The notes: generated from the letters alone by a model not told the origin. 5,222 nt of DNA from an uncultured Campylobacter sp. (GCA_947090385.1 CAMUNZ010000072.1:1-5222); one strand, 5' to 3'. Counted from the first letter of the stretch, positions 1-5,222 are shown. Numbers and translations are program-made.

Positions 1-140
1 CCGCTACTTTTTATTTCCCCAAAATCTACTAAAATTTTACTTTGATTAAAATCGCCAGAAATTTGCTCAGTTTTAAAATTTATATCGTCTATTTCAAAAC
101 AAAAACAAAAACTAAACAAAAAAAATAATAAAATTCGCAT
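1..140 (-). CDS. apeL: LolA-like outer-membrane lipoprotein carrier, N-terminal part only (ApeL-like)
   Basis: Partial gene: it starts at ATG 140-138 and runs off the window edge after 46 full codons. The N-terminus is MRILLFFLFSFCFCF followed by EIDD, which looks like a short Sec signal peptide (one Arg, then a Phe/Leu/Cys hydrophobic core) with likely cleavage near residue 15. The mature part contains ISGDFNQSKILVDFGEIKSSG. This resembles the start of the LolA fold, where a strand with a 'F-Q-K' pattern is followed by 'SSG'. LolA proteins carry lipoproteins or other lipidic cargo across the periplasm; the copy in aryl polyene clusters is thought to help take the pigment to the outer membrane. 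The start lies 2 bp after the thioesterase stop (TGA 145-143), with AAAAGG at about 152-147 as ribosome binding site, so it belongs to the same operon. The symbol is transferred from family and gene order. The C-terminal part cannot be judged. Confidence 0.72.
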   Translation of the reverse strand, partial: MRILLFFLFSFCFCFEIDDINFKTEQISGDFNQSKILVDFGEIKSS

Positions 141-142
141 TT

Positions 143-535
143 TCAACCTTTTATGATTTTTAACAAATTTGATGGCAAAATAAATTGAGTTGTTTTTGTT
201 TTTATATCGATGCAAGCTTGCGAAGTGGTCGCTTTTGCGATGATTTTTTCATCTTTTTTTATTTTGTATGAAAAATTTAATAAACTTTCACAAGGCAAAA
301 TTTCGGCTTCTACAAAAATTTCATCGTTTAAAAAAATCGGCGTGATATATTTTATCTGCATTTTTACAACCGGGTAAATAAATCCATCTTCTTGCATTTT
401 TGTATAAGAATAATTTATTTCATCAAGCAAAGCCGATCTTGCGATTTCTAAAAGTTTTGCATAATTTCCATGCCACATAACTCCCATGGCGTCGATATCG
501 AAAAGCTCTATTTTTGTTTTTATAGTTTTTTTCAT
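143..535 (-). CDS. apeK: 4HBT-type hotdog acyl-CoA/acyl-ACP thioesterase (ApeK-like)
   Basis: The protein has 130 residues, the usual size for a single-domain hotdog thioesterase of the 4-hydroxybenzoyl-CoA thioesterase/YbgC family. The active-site signature lies at residues 13-25, DIDAMGVMWHGNY. D15 aligns with the catalytic Asp of the family, followed by the G-V-x-W-H-x-N-Y loop and the start of the long central helix (LLEIARSALLDE, residues 28-39). There is no signal peptide or membrane segment, so it is cytoplasmic. In aryl polyene clusters this gene is thought to release or proofread the polyene acyl chain from ACP; that role is inferred from context. The ATG overlaps the stop of the upstream acyltransferase by 4 bp (ATGA), and a good Shine-Dalgarno (GGGAG, 545-541) sits 5 bp upstream, which fixes the start. 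It ends with TGA 2 bp before the LolA-like gene. A general YbgC-like housekeeping role is less likely given the operon. Confidence 0.85.
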   Translation of the reverse strand: MKKTIKTKIELFDIDAMGVMWHGNYAKLLEIARSALLDEINYSYTKMQEDGFIYPVVKMQIKYITPIFLNDEIFVEAEILPCESLLNFSYKIKKDEKIIAKATTSQACIDIKTKTTQFILPSNLLKIIKG

Positions 536-1434
536 TTTTGCTCCCAGAAATCAAAAAAGTTATACCAAAAAGTTGGATTATTTTTGCAATGATTTTCTAA
601 ATCTCTAACATAAATTTCTAAATATTTTTTTGGATTTTTATCTCTTTTAAGTTTAACTTCTTCGACTATTTCTTTAACTTCTAAAAAGAAATTTTTGCCG
701 ATTTTTTCGCACCATAAAGATAAAATTCCAGTTTTTAATAAATTAGCGATTATATAAGCTCCTGTCGGAAAATTTGCTGTTTTTGTTAAAAAATCAATTT
801 TTTCAAATTTGTTGTTATTTATCGGCATTCTGTCGCCCATAATAGCGATGTGATTTCCGCTATCTATAATTGTTTTTAGTTTTATCATCGTATTTATATC
901 AAGTTCATCAACTTCTATCATTTCTACATTGTTTTTGATAATTTTTTTAAAAATTGAGTTAAATTTCGCCATGTTTTTTGAGTAAATTAGAATGTAAATT
1001 TTTATTTTTTTGTCGATTTTTGCCAATGCTCTTGCTATTTCGACATTTCCAAAATGCGAAGTTAAAATTATTTTCCCAGTTTTGTTTTCTATAAAATTTT
1101 TTTTTAAAATTTCTTCATTTTTAAAAATTATTCTTTTAAAATCAATTTTGTTTTGCCAAATGGCTATTTTATCGCAAAAATATTCTCCAAAAGATTCAAA
1201 ATGATCCCAGATTGTGCTATTTTTTAAAACATCTTCGCCAAATTTTTTTGCTAAATTTTTTCGAAAAGTTCTTATATTTTCTCTTTGTTTTTTTGATGTT
1301 ATAAAAAAGAAAAAAACTACAATTTTTATCAAAAAAAATAGTAAAAAATTTGGTAAAAATTTAACCAAATAAAACGACAAATGTATAAAAAATTCGCTTC
1401 CTCTTTCGTTTTGTTGATACCATTTTTCAGCCAT
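532..1434 (-). CDS. LpxL/HtrB-like lysophospholipid acyltransferase (C-terminal half of ApeJ)
   Basis: The protein has 300 residues and belongs to the LpxL/HtrB lipid A acyltransferase superfamily (COG4261 type). The N-terminus has the W-x-x-x-x-E-R-G-S pattern (residues 5-13) typical of the family. A strongly hydrophobic, Phe-rich segment at about 20-46 is a probable membrane anchor. The catalytic HX4E motif is at H127-E132 within LTSHFGNVE, a GDR motif at 200-202 matches the conserved D-R of LpxL relatives, and the C-terminus FWYNFFDFW (289-297) resembles the end of ApeJ proteins. It should act at the inner membrane and transfer an acyl chain, possibly the ACP-bound aryl polyene, to a lipid or glycolipid acceptor; the substrate is inferred. 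The start ATG overlaps the glycosyltransferase stop by 8 bp and AAAGAG at 1445-1440 is the likely ribosome binding site. The stop overlaps the thioesterase start by 4 bp. In enterobacterial clusters this domain is normally fused to the glycosyltransferase; here it is a separate gene. Confidence 0.85.
   Translation of the reverse strand: MAEKWYQQNERGSEFFIHLSFYLVKFLPNFLLFFLIKIVVFFFFITSKKQRENIRTFRKNLAKKFGEDVLKNSTIWDHFESFGEYFCDKIAIWQNKIDFKRIIFKNEEILKKNFIENKTGKIILTSHFGNVEIARALAKIDKKIKIYILIYSKNMAKFNSIFKKIIKNNVEMIEVDELDINTMIKLKTIIDSGNHIAIMGDRMPINNNKFEKIDFLTKTANFPTGAYIIANLLKTGILSLWCEKIGKNFFLEVKEIVEEVKLKRDKNPKKYLEIYVRDLENHCKNNPTFWYNFFDFWEQK
541..545 (-). promoter_or_regulatory. Ribosome binding site of the thioesterase gene
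   Basis: GGGAG reads on the minus strand at 545-541, five bases before ATG 535-533. It lies inside the end of the acyltransferase gene and supports the ATGA-overlap start of the thioesterase. Confidence 0.6.
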
Positions 1435-2134
1435 TTTTTCTCTTTAATATAAATTTTGGCAGACTAAAAAACATTTTTGCGTGCATTTTTGATATTAAAA
1501 TATTATCTTTAAACATTTTAAAATGTGAAATTCCATCTTTTTCGTAATTTATTTTTACATTTTTCCACAAAATTTTTACATTTTGACGCAAAGCATTTAC
1601 TAAAATTTCGATATCAAACTCCATTCTGTTTGTTTTTGAAATCAAAATCGCATTTTTTAAAGGTTTTACTGGATAAATTCTAAATCCGCACATTGCATCT
1701 TTTATAGTAAAATTTAAACTATTTATTTTTGCCCAAAAATTTGTTATTTTCCGTCCGTAAAATCTTGATTTTGGAATTTTTTCATCATAAATTGGCGAAC
1801 CACAAATAAATGAATCCGGATTTTGTTTTGAAATTTTTATAAAATCCAAAATTTCACTTAAATCGTGTTGAAAATCGGCATCAATTTGAAAAAGATGAGT
1901 TATGCTATTTTGCAAAGCGTAAGAAAAAGCTGTTTTTATCGCGTTTCCTTTTCCTTCATTTTGTTTTTTGTCTATTATTTTTACTTTTAAATCATCTAAA
2001 ACTTGACGTGATTTTTGATTTGATCCGTCGTTTATTATCAAAATTTCATAGCCAAAATTTTGCAAATTTTCAACTAAATTTTTGATTTTTAAAGGATGAT
2101 TATAATACGGAATTAAAAAAACTAAATTATACAT
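1427..2134 (-). CDS. Family 2 glycosyltransferase, DPM1-like (N-terminal half of ApeJ)
   Basis: With the start chosen at ATG 2134-2132 the protein has 235 residues and begins directly with the first Rossmann strand (MYNLVFLIPYYNHP). Typical GT2 motifs follow: INDGS at 34-38 (nucleotide binding), NEGKGNA at 59-65, and DADFQHD at 85-91, a DxD-type metal/nucleotide-sugar site. DAMCGFRIYP lies at 146-155, NRMEFDIEILV at 169-179 and GISHFKMFKDN at 201-211. This is the dolichol-phosphate-mannosyltransferase-like subgroup seen in the N-terminal part of ApeJ. It probably transfers a sugar from a nucleotide-activated donor to the lipid part of the product on the cytoplasmic side; donor and acceptor are unknown. 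A longer reading from ATG 2188 would add 18 residues (MHKFRIFCQRKKICKWKI) and overlap the upstream gene by 67 bp. The shorter start is preferred because it fits the GT2 fold, has AAGTGGA at 2146-2140, and overlaps by only 13 bp. No transmembrane segment is obvious, though the C-terminus is basic and hydrophobic. Confidence 0.87.
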   Translation of the reverse strand: MYNLVFLIPYYNHPLKIKNLVENLQNFGYEILIINDGSNQKSRQVLDDLKVKIIDKKQNEGKGNAIKTAFSYALQNSITHLFQIDADFQHDLSEILDFIKISKQNPDSFICGSPIYDEKIPKSRFYGRKITNFWAKINSLNFTIKDAMCGFRIYPVKPLKNAILISKTNRMEFDIEILVNALRQNVKILWKNVKINYEKDGISHFKMFKDNILISKMHAKMFFSLPKFILKRKNG

Positions 2135-3657
2135 AATTTTCCACTTGCAGATTTTTTTTCTTTGACAAAAAATTCGAAATTTATGCATTTTTCGTCTTTT
2201 TTAAGTTCTAAAATCAATTCGTCTGCCGGTCTTACAAAATTGCTAAATTTTAAATTTTTTATCTCTTTAAATGTGAAATCTCCAAAAATTTTTGCATTTT
2301 CATATACAAATCCAAGCTCGCAAAAACCAGGTATCAAAGGCAATCTATCAAAATGCCCGTCAAAATAAAAAAGTTCTGGTGATACAAATGTTTTAAATTT
2401 TGCAAAATTTTCAAAATGTTCTAGAATTTCCCATTTTGGTGAAGATTTTTGCAAAAAAGTGTTTATAAAATCATCTTTTGAAATTTTATTTTGTGTATTT
2501 CTTGGTAAATTTTGTAAAATTTTTATATGACGTAAATTTTGTTTTTGCTCTTTTGTTAAAAATTGTTTTATCTCTTTTATAATGCCAATTTTGCCACTTT
2601 TTCTAAAAATTTTAATCCCTTTTGCATTTAAACTAATTAAAGCTGAAATTCTTTTAAAATCTGGATGCAATCCGCTATAAAAATCGTTTAAAATGCCAGA
2701 TTTCATGGCGTTTAAATCAAGTTCTTCAAGACTCAATCTTTGATCATTTATTTTTATAGTTCTATCAAGTCTTGTCAAATTTACAATTTTTCTGCCTTCC
2801 AAAACTGCTTTATCGCTTGTTTGAAAAAACTCGCACCAAGGTGATTTTACATTTAAACAGCCAAGTTTATTAAAATCAAAAATTATATTTTTATCGATTA
2901 TTAAGCCTTCGCCAGAATCTTGTGCAATTATCCCTGTTTCGCTGCTTCCGTATGTGTCGATTATCATTGGATGATTAAATTGTTCTCTTATTTTTCCAAG
3001 TTTTGATCCGCCAGAAAATACAAATTTTAATTTATTTAATTCTTTAAATTTTTCATAATTTATCAAATTTTTTAAAAGCACAGGGCTTGTTATAAAAATT
3101 TTATCTTTTAAATCCAAAGAAAGAATAATTTCAGGATAATTTAAATTTTCATCAATTATTTTAAATCCACAAATAAGGCTTAAAAAAACTTTAAAAGTAA
3201 GCCCAAAACAATGCTGATGGCTTACGCTAGCAAAAAGCGTCAAATTTGGTTGTAAATCAAATTTTTCTTTTATTGTGATAGATTCGTTTATAAATTCTTT
3301 TAAATATCTTTTTATAAGTTTGCTTTTTCCGCTCGTTCCGCTAGTTTTTAGATAAAAATAGCTATCATCTTGCAAATTTTGTTTTATGAAATTTTCACTT
3401 TTAAAACTTGCAAAATTTTTATCACAGATTAAAAATTTCTCGCTTTTTTCAGCATTTGATAAGATTATCGGAGAAATTTTTGCGAGTAATGCTCCGAAAA
3501 AAGCCACTAAAAAATCGCTAGTTTTTTCTAGAAAAATTTCGCATTCTAAAACATTTTTTTCTTGCAAACTTGCACCGAAATTTCGACATTTAAGTTCAAA
3601 ATCGTCCCAAGATAAATTGTCAAAAAGCATTTTTTGCTTAAAAAATTCATCTCTCAT
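2122..3657 (-). CDS. Fused AMP-forming acyl/aryl ligase and hotdog dehydratase (ApeH-ApeI fusion)
   Basis: The protein has 511 residues and two domains. Residues about 1-405 are an adenylate-forming ligase: the A3 loop TSGTSGKSK is at 105-113, A5 TYGSSETG at 235-242, A7-like TSD at 280-282, the A8 hinge LTRLDRTIKINDQRLSLEE at 294-312, and A10 PRNTQNKISK at 385-394 with K391 as the likely catalytic Lys. Residues about 408-511 are a FabZ/FabA-like hotdog domain with FDGHFDRLPLIPGFCEL at 432-448, in which H435 aligns with the catalytic His of 3-hydroxyacyl-ACP dehydratases. By analogy with ApeH the ligase would activate 4-hydroxybenzoate or a similar aryl acid with ATP and load it on the neighbouring ACP. 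The second domain, like ApeI, would remove water from beta-hydroxyacyl-ACP. No signal peptide is seen; it is cytoplasmic. The ATG at 3657 is supported by AGGA (3668-3665) and overlaps the membrane-protein stop by 11 bp. Substrates are inferred; both domain assignments are strong. The ligase part is short for the superfamily but keeps all core motifs. Confidence 0.9.
   Translation of the reverse strand: MRDEFFKQKMLFDNLSWDDFELKCRNFGASLQEKNVLECEIFLEKTSDFLVAFFGALLAKISPIILSNAEKSEKFLICDKNFASFKSENFIKQNLQDDSYFYLKTSGTSGKSKLIKRYLKEFINESITIKEKFDLQPNLTLFASVSHQHCFGLTFKVFLSLICGFKIIDENLNYPEIILSLDLKDKIFITSPVLLKNLINYEKFKELNKLKFVFSGGSKLGKIREQFNHPMIIDTYGSSETGIIAQDSGEGLIIDKNIIFDFNKLGCLNVKSPWCEFFQTSDKAVLEGRKIVNLTRLDRTIKINDQRLSLEELDLNAMKSGILNDFYSGLHPDFKRISALISLNAKGIKIFRKSGKIGIIKEIKQFLTKEQKQNLRHIKILQNLPRNTQNKISKDDFINTFLQKSSPKWEILEHFENFAKFKTFVSPELFYFDGHFDRLPLIPGFCELGFVYENAKIFGDFTFKEIKNLKFSNFVRPADELILELKKDEKCINFEFFVKEKKSASGKLCII
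2140..2146 (-). promoter_or_regulatory. Ribosome binding site deciding the glycosyltransferase start
   Basis: AAGTGGA reads on the minus strand at 2146-2140, five bases before ATG 2134-2132. It is an imperfect Shine-Dalgarno inside the last codons of the ligase-dehydratase gene. It favours the 235-residue glycosyltransferase over the reading that starts at 2188. Confidence 0.5.
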
Positions 3658-4183
3658 AAAATTTTCCTATTATTTTTTTTCGCAAAATCATCTCGCCTAA
3701 AAAAAGTATTCCAATAAAAATATAAGATAAAAATCCAGTATAAAAAACCCAATAAATTTTATTTTCAAAAATCGCTAAAATAGCGCACAAAAGCCCGTTT
3801 ATCAAAAAAAATAAACACCAAATTTTGGTTAAATCTTTTGTATAAATTTCTGCTATTTTTGGTAAATTTTTGTCTTTTAATTTTGCTATTTTTGTAATTA
3901 TGGCTTCGTTTTTTAACGAGAAATAAAAAACTATTAAAAATATTAAATTCACCAAAACTGGATAAAAATAGCTAAAATTTCCTTTTGAGATGATATTTAA
4001 ACTAAAAAAAATTACACAAAAAATAGCTAAAAATTTTTCTTGTTTTATGCTTGAAATTTTTACTCTAATTGCCCACAAAATAAGCATAAAAAGCAAAATT
4101 TCATTTAAAAATTTATCTAAGAAAAAAATCGCAAAAGGATAAATCAACGCAGAAATTCCAAGTAAAGTTTTAATTGTTTTCAA
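3647..4183 (-). CDS. apeG: Multi-pass inner-membrane protein of the aryl polyene cluster (COG4648/ApeG-like)
   Basis: This is a hydrophobic protein with about six membrane segments. In the longest reading these are roughly residues 18-35, 40-54, 63-78, 84-103, 134-152 and 156-178. They are separated by a charged loop at about 104-133. Diagnostic stretches are YFYPVLVNL (85-93), IYTKDLTKIWCLFFLINGLL (126-145) and GFLSYIFIGILFLGEMILRKK (163-183), the pattern of the small membrane proteins always found beside the ACPs and ligase in aryl polyene clusters. Its function is not established; a scaffold or transport-related role for the lipid-linked product is possible. No ATG is available near the N-terminus. 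TTG at 4183 (178 residues, 14 bp overlap with the upstream ACP) starts just before the first membrane segment and is preferred. TTG 4222 or GTG 4216 would add about a dozen basic residues but overlap the ACP by about 50 bp. Ribosome binding sites are weak for all three. It ends with TGA overlapping the ligase start by 11 bp. Confidence 0.8.
   Translation of the reverse strand: MKTIKTLLGISALIYPFAIFFLDKFLNEILLFMLILWAIRVKISSIKQEKFLAIFCVIFFSLNIISKGNFSYFYPVLVNLIFLIVFYFSLKNEAIITKIAKLKDKNLPKIAEIYTKDLTKIWCLFFLINGLLCAILAIFENKIYWVFYTGFLSYIFIGILFLGEMILRKKIIGKFYER
3665..3668 (-). promoter_or_regulatory. Ribosome binding site of the ligase-dehydratase gene
   Basis: AGGA reads on the minus strand at 3668-3665, seven bases before ATG 3657-3655. 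It lies inside the end of the membrane-protein gene and supports translation start at 3657. Confidence 0.5.
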
Positions 4184-4436
4184 TTTTGTCTTGATTTTGA
4201 AATTTTTGATAAACACAATCAACTATATCTTGCAAAGTTTTTACATTTTTGAAATCTTGTGGCAAAAGTCGATGTCCTGTTTGTTTTCTTATAAAATCAA
4301 CCAAATCTATCGCATCTATGCTATCGATTTCTAAATCCTCATAAACAAGCGCGTTTGGCGTGATTTTAGCGATATCAATTTCAAACATATCAATAAGTGC
4401 ATTTTTTAAAATATTAAAAATTTCTTCTTTTGTCAT
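4170..4436 (-). CDS. apeF: Acyl carrier protein, second of a pair (ApeF-like)
   Basis: This acidic protein of 88 residues has the four-helix ACP pattern. The phosphopantetheine attachment site is S39 in DLEIDSIDAIDLVDFI (34-49), and helix II continues to about 50. The DSID form of the usual DSLD motif is typical of the ACPs in aryl polyene clusters. It should be modified to the holo form by a phosphopantetheinyl transferase, which is not in the window, and carry the aryl starter or the growing polyene in the cytoplasm. Its ATG overlaps the stop of the first ACP by 4 bp (ATGA), with AGAGGA at 4451-4446 as ribosome binding site. The next gene, the membrane protein, overlaps its 3' end. Although adjacent to the other ACP it is clearly different in sequence (for example QTGHRLLPQDF after helix II), so the two are not a recent duplication. 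Which ACP takes starter and which extender units cannot be read from sequence; assignment to ApeF is by order. Confidence 0.9.
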   Translation of the reverse strand: MTKEEIFNILKNALIDMFEIDIAKITPNALVYEDLEIDSIDAIDLVDFIRKQTGHRLLPQDFKNVKTLQDIVDCVYQKFQNQDKIENN

Positions 4437-4681
4437 TTTCTATTTTCCTCTACGAATTTTGCTAAATTTGTTACATTTTTAAAAATTTCTTTTAAATTAT
4501 TTGATTTTGCGTCCAAAACTATGCCATAAGTTTTTTGAAGTCCAAGCCCAAGCTCTAAAGCATCTACGCTATCAAGTCCCAATCCTTCGTTAAAAAGTGG
4601 TTCATTTTCGTCTATGTCACAAGGTTTGATATCTTCTAAATTCAAGGTTTTTATGATAAAAAGTTTAATCTCTTCGATCAT
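4433..4681 (-). CDS. apeE: Acyl carrier protein, first of a pair (ApeE-like)
   Basis: This acyl carrier protein has 82 residues. The phosphopantetheine attachment serine is S38 in NEGLGLDSVDALELGLGLQK (31-50), the classic loop I to helix II region, and helix IV ends near residue 79. It is acidic overall, has no signal peptide and acts in the cytoplasm. It would carry beta-keto, hydroxy or polyene intermediates between ketosynthase, ketoreductase and dehydratase. Its start is ATG 4681-4679, supported by AAAGGA (4694-4689) seven bases upstream, and it overlaps the 3' end of the PlsC-like gene by 17 bp. Its stop overlaps the second ACP by 4 bp, so the two are probably translationally coupled and made in similar amounts. 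The LGLDSVDALEL form resembles phosphopantetheine-binding proteins near dehydratases and ketosynthases in aryl polyene clusters rather than the housekeeping AcpP. The ApeE label rests on order. Confidence 0.9.
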   Translation of the reverse strand: MIEEIKLFIIKTLNLEDIKPCDIDENEPLFNEGLGLDSVDALELGLGLQKTYGIVLDAKSNNLKEIFKNVTNLAKFVEENRK

Positions 4682-5222
4682 TTTGATTTCCTTTATTGTA
4701 AATATTTTGCAAAGCTTTATGCAGTTTTATTACTCTCATTTGCCGTGAAATATTAGCAAAAAAATCTGAAATTTCTAAATTCTTGATGTGAGAAAAATTA
4801 TATTTTATAGTTTGATTTGGCGTTTTATACCAAGGCGTATTTTTTTGCAAACTTTTTGGCGACATATTTATAAACATAAGTTCTAAAAATTTTGCTCCAT
4901 TTATCGCTATATACGATGCCGATTTATGAAAAATAATCTCGTTTTTACTTCTCGTTCCTTCTGGAAAAATTATCAAAATTTCTCCATTTTTCAAAACTTT
5001 TATAGATTTTTCTAGAAAATTTTCATCATTTAAAATATAATTTGCACATCCTGCTGCGGCAAATAAAAAAATATTTTTTGAAATTTTGTTTTTTATGACA
5101 CAATTTGCTCTTTTAAATTTTGAAATCATAAAAACTATATCCAATAAACTTGGATGATTTGCGATTATCAAAGTTCCTTTTTTGGGCTGAAATTTTTCAA
5201 ATTCAAAACTTAAATAGCCTGT
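4665..5222 (-). CDS. apeD: PlsC-like 1-acylglycerol-3-phosphate acyltransferase family protein, C-terminal part (ApeD-like)
   Basis: Partial gene: the reading frame stays open to the window edge and the true start lies beyond 5222. In the 185 visible residues, the stretch before TTG 5171 reads TGYLSFEFEKFQPKKGT and runs straight into LIIANHPSLLD, so TTG 5171 is not the start. The HX4D catalytic motif of the PlsC family is NHPSLLD (visible residues 22-28; H23, D28) and the acyl-acceptor phosphate-binding motif is FPEGTRS (86-92). ANYI and WYKTPNQ further along also match relatives in aryl polyene clusters. The enzyme would transfer an acyl chain from ACP or CoA to a glycerophosphate-type lipid at the inner membrane. 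Here it is probably one of the steps that anchor the polyene to lipid; the acceptor is inferred. The gene ends with TAA 17 bp inside the first ACP gene. The N-terminal part, expected to add roughly 40-60 residues, cannot be examined. Confidence 0.87.
   Translation of the reverse strand, partial: TGYLSFEFEKFQPKKGTLIIANHPSLLDIVFMISKFKRANCVIKNKISKNIFLFAAAGCANYILNDENFLEKSIKVLKNGEILIIFPEGTRSKNEIIFHKSASYIAINGAKFLELMFINMSPKSLQKNTPWYKTPNQTIKYNFSHIKNLEISDFFANISRQMRVIKLHKALQNIYNKGNQNDRRD
4689..4694 (-). promoter_or_regulatory. Ribosome binding site of the first ACP gene
   Basis: AAAGGA reads on the minus strand at 4694-4689, seven bases before ATG 4681-4679. It is embedded in the final codons of the acyltransferase gene and supports the 17 bp overlap start. 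Confidence 0.6.

Noticed and set aside
1010..1204. Plus-strand open frame of 64 codons
   Set aside because: It lies wholly antisense inside the LpxL-like acyltransferase, shows no domain-like pattern and mirrors the Phe/Lys-rich coding strand.
1230..1345. A-run and T-run rich stretch that could suggest a terminator or curved DNA
   Set aside because: It is within the coding sequence for the Phe/Lys-rich N-terminus of the acyltransferase, and I see no convincing inverted repeat.
2135..2188. N-terminal extension of the glycosyltransferase from ATG 2188
   Set aside because: The added 18 basic residues are unlike GT2 N-termini and would require a 67 bp overlap; the ATG at 2134 has a Shine-Dalgarno and directly begins the first GT2 strand.
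2162..2368. Plus-strand open frame of 68 codons
   Set aside because: It is antisense to the hotdog dehydratase domain, whose catalytic motif is clear; composition is that of a shadow frame.
3386..3700. Plus-strand open frame of 104 codons
   Set aside because: It is antisense to the N-terminal ligase domain and has only low-complexity Ser/Lys/Phe sequence with no recognisable motif.
5169..5171. TTG as start codon of the PlsC-like acyltransferase
   Set aside because: The frame continues open to the window edge and the HX4D motif follows only five residues later, too close to the N-terminus for this family.

Overview
All recognisable genes in this window lie on the minus strand and form one unbroken operon fragment, read from about position 5222 down to position 1. 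The DNA is very AT-rich (roughly a quarter G+C by eye), with Phe/Ile/Lys/Asn-heavy proteins and AAA, TTT and ATT codons dominating. Together with the style of the proteins this suggests an epsilonproteobacterium of the Campylobacter type. That placement is inference; no rRNA or other taxonomic marker is present.

The gene content and order match the central part of an aryl polyene (APE) type cluster, a polyketide-like pathway built on free-standing fatty-acid-synthase-type enzymes. In transcription order the window holds: the C-terminal part of a PlsC-like acyltransferase (4665-5222, ApeD-like); two different acyl carrier proteins (4433-4681 and 4170-4436, ApeE/ApeF-like); a small multi-pass membrane protein (3647-4183, ApeG-like, COG4648 type); an AMP-forming acyl/aryl ligase fused to a C-terminal hotdog dehydratase domain (2122-3657, ApeH plus ApeI); a GT2 glycosyltransferase (1427-2134) and an LpxL/HtrB-like acyltransferase (532-1434), which together correspond to the two halves of ApeJ; a 4HBT-type hotdog thioesterase (143-535, ApeK-like); and the first 46 codons of a LolA-like periplasmic lipoprotein carrier (1-140, ApeL-like). 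The flanking parts of such a cluster (ketosynthases, ketoreductase, second dehydratase, MMPL exporter, methyltransferase) are not in the window and would be expected on either side.

Inferred working model: the ligase domain activates an aromatic acid such as 4-hydroxybenzoate and loads it on an ACP. Ketosynthases and a ketoreductase encoded outside the window extend and reduce it. The fused hotdog domain helps dehydrate the beta-hydroxy intermediates to conjugated double bonds. The glycosyltransferase and the two acyltransferases build or complete a lipid anchor, the thioesterase releases or edits chains, and the LolA-like protein (with an exporter outside the window) helps move the product to the outer membrane.

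Every gene junction either overlaps (4 to 17 bp) or is separated by only 2 bp, and Shine-Dalgarno sequences sit inside the preceding genes. No promoter, terminator, RNA gene, insertion sequence, CRISPR or notable repeat was seen, and there is no non-coding stretch longer than a few bases. The most notable departures from the enterobacterial layout are the ligase-dehydratase fusion and the split of the glycosyltransferase/acyltransferase into two genes.
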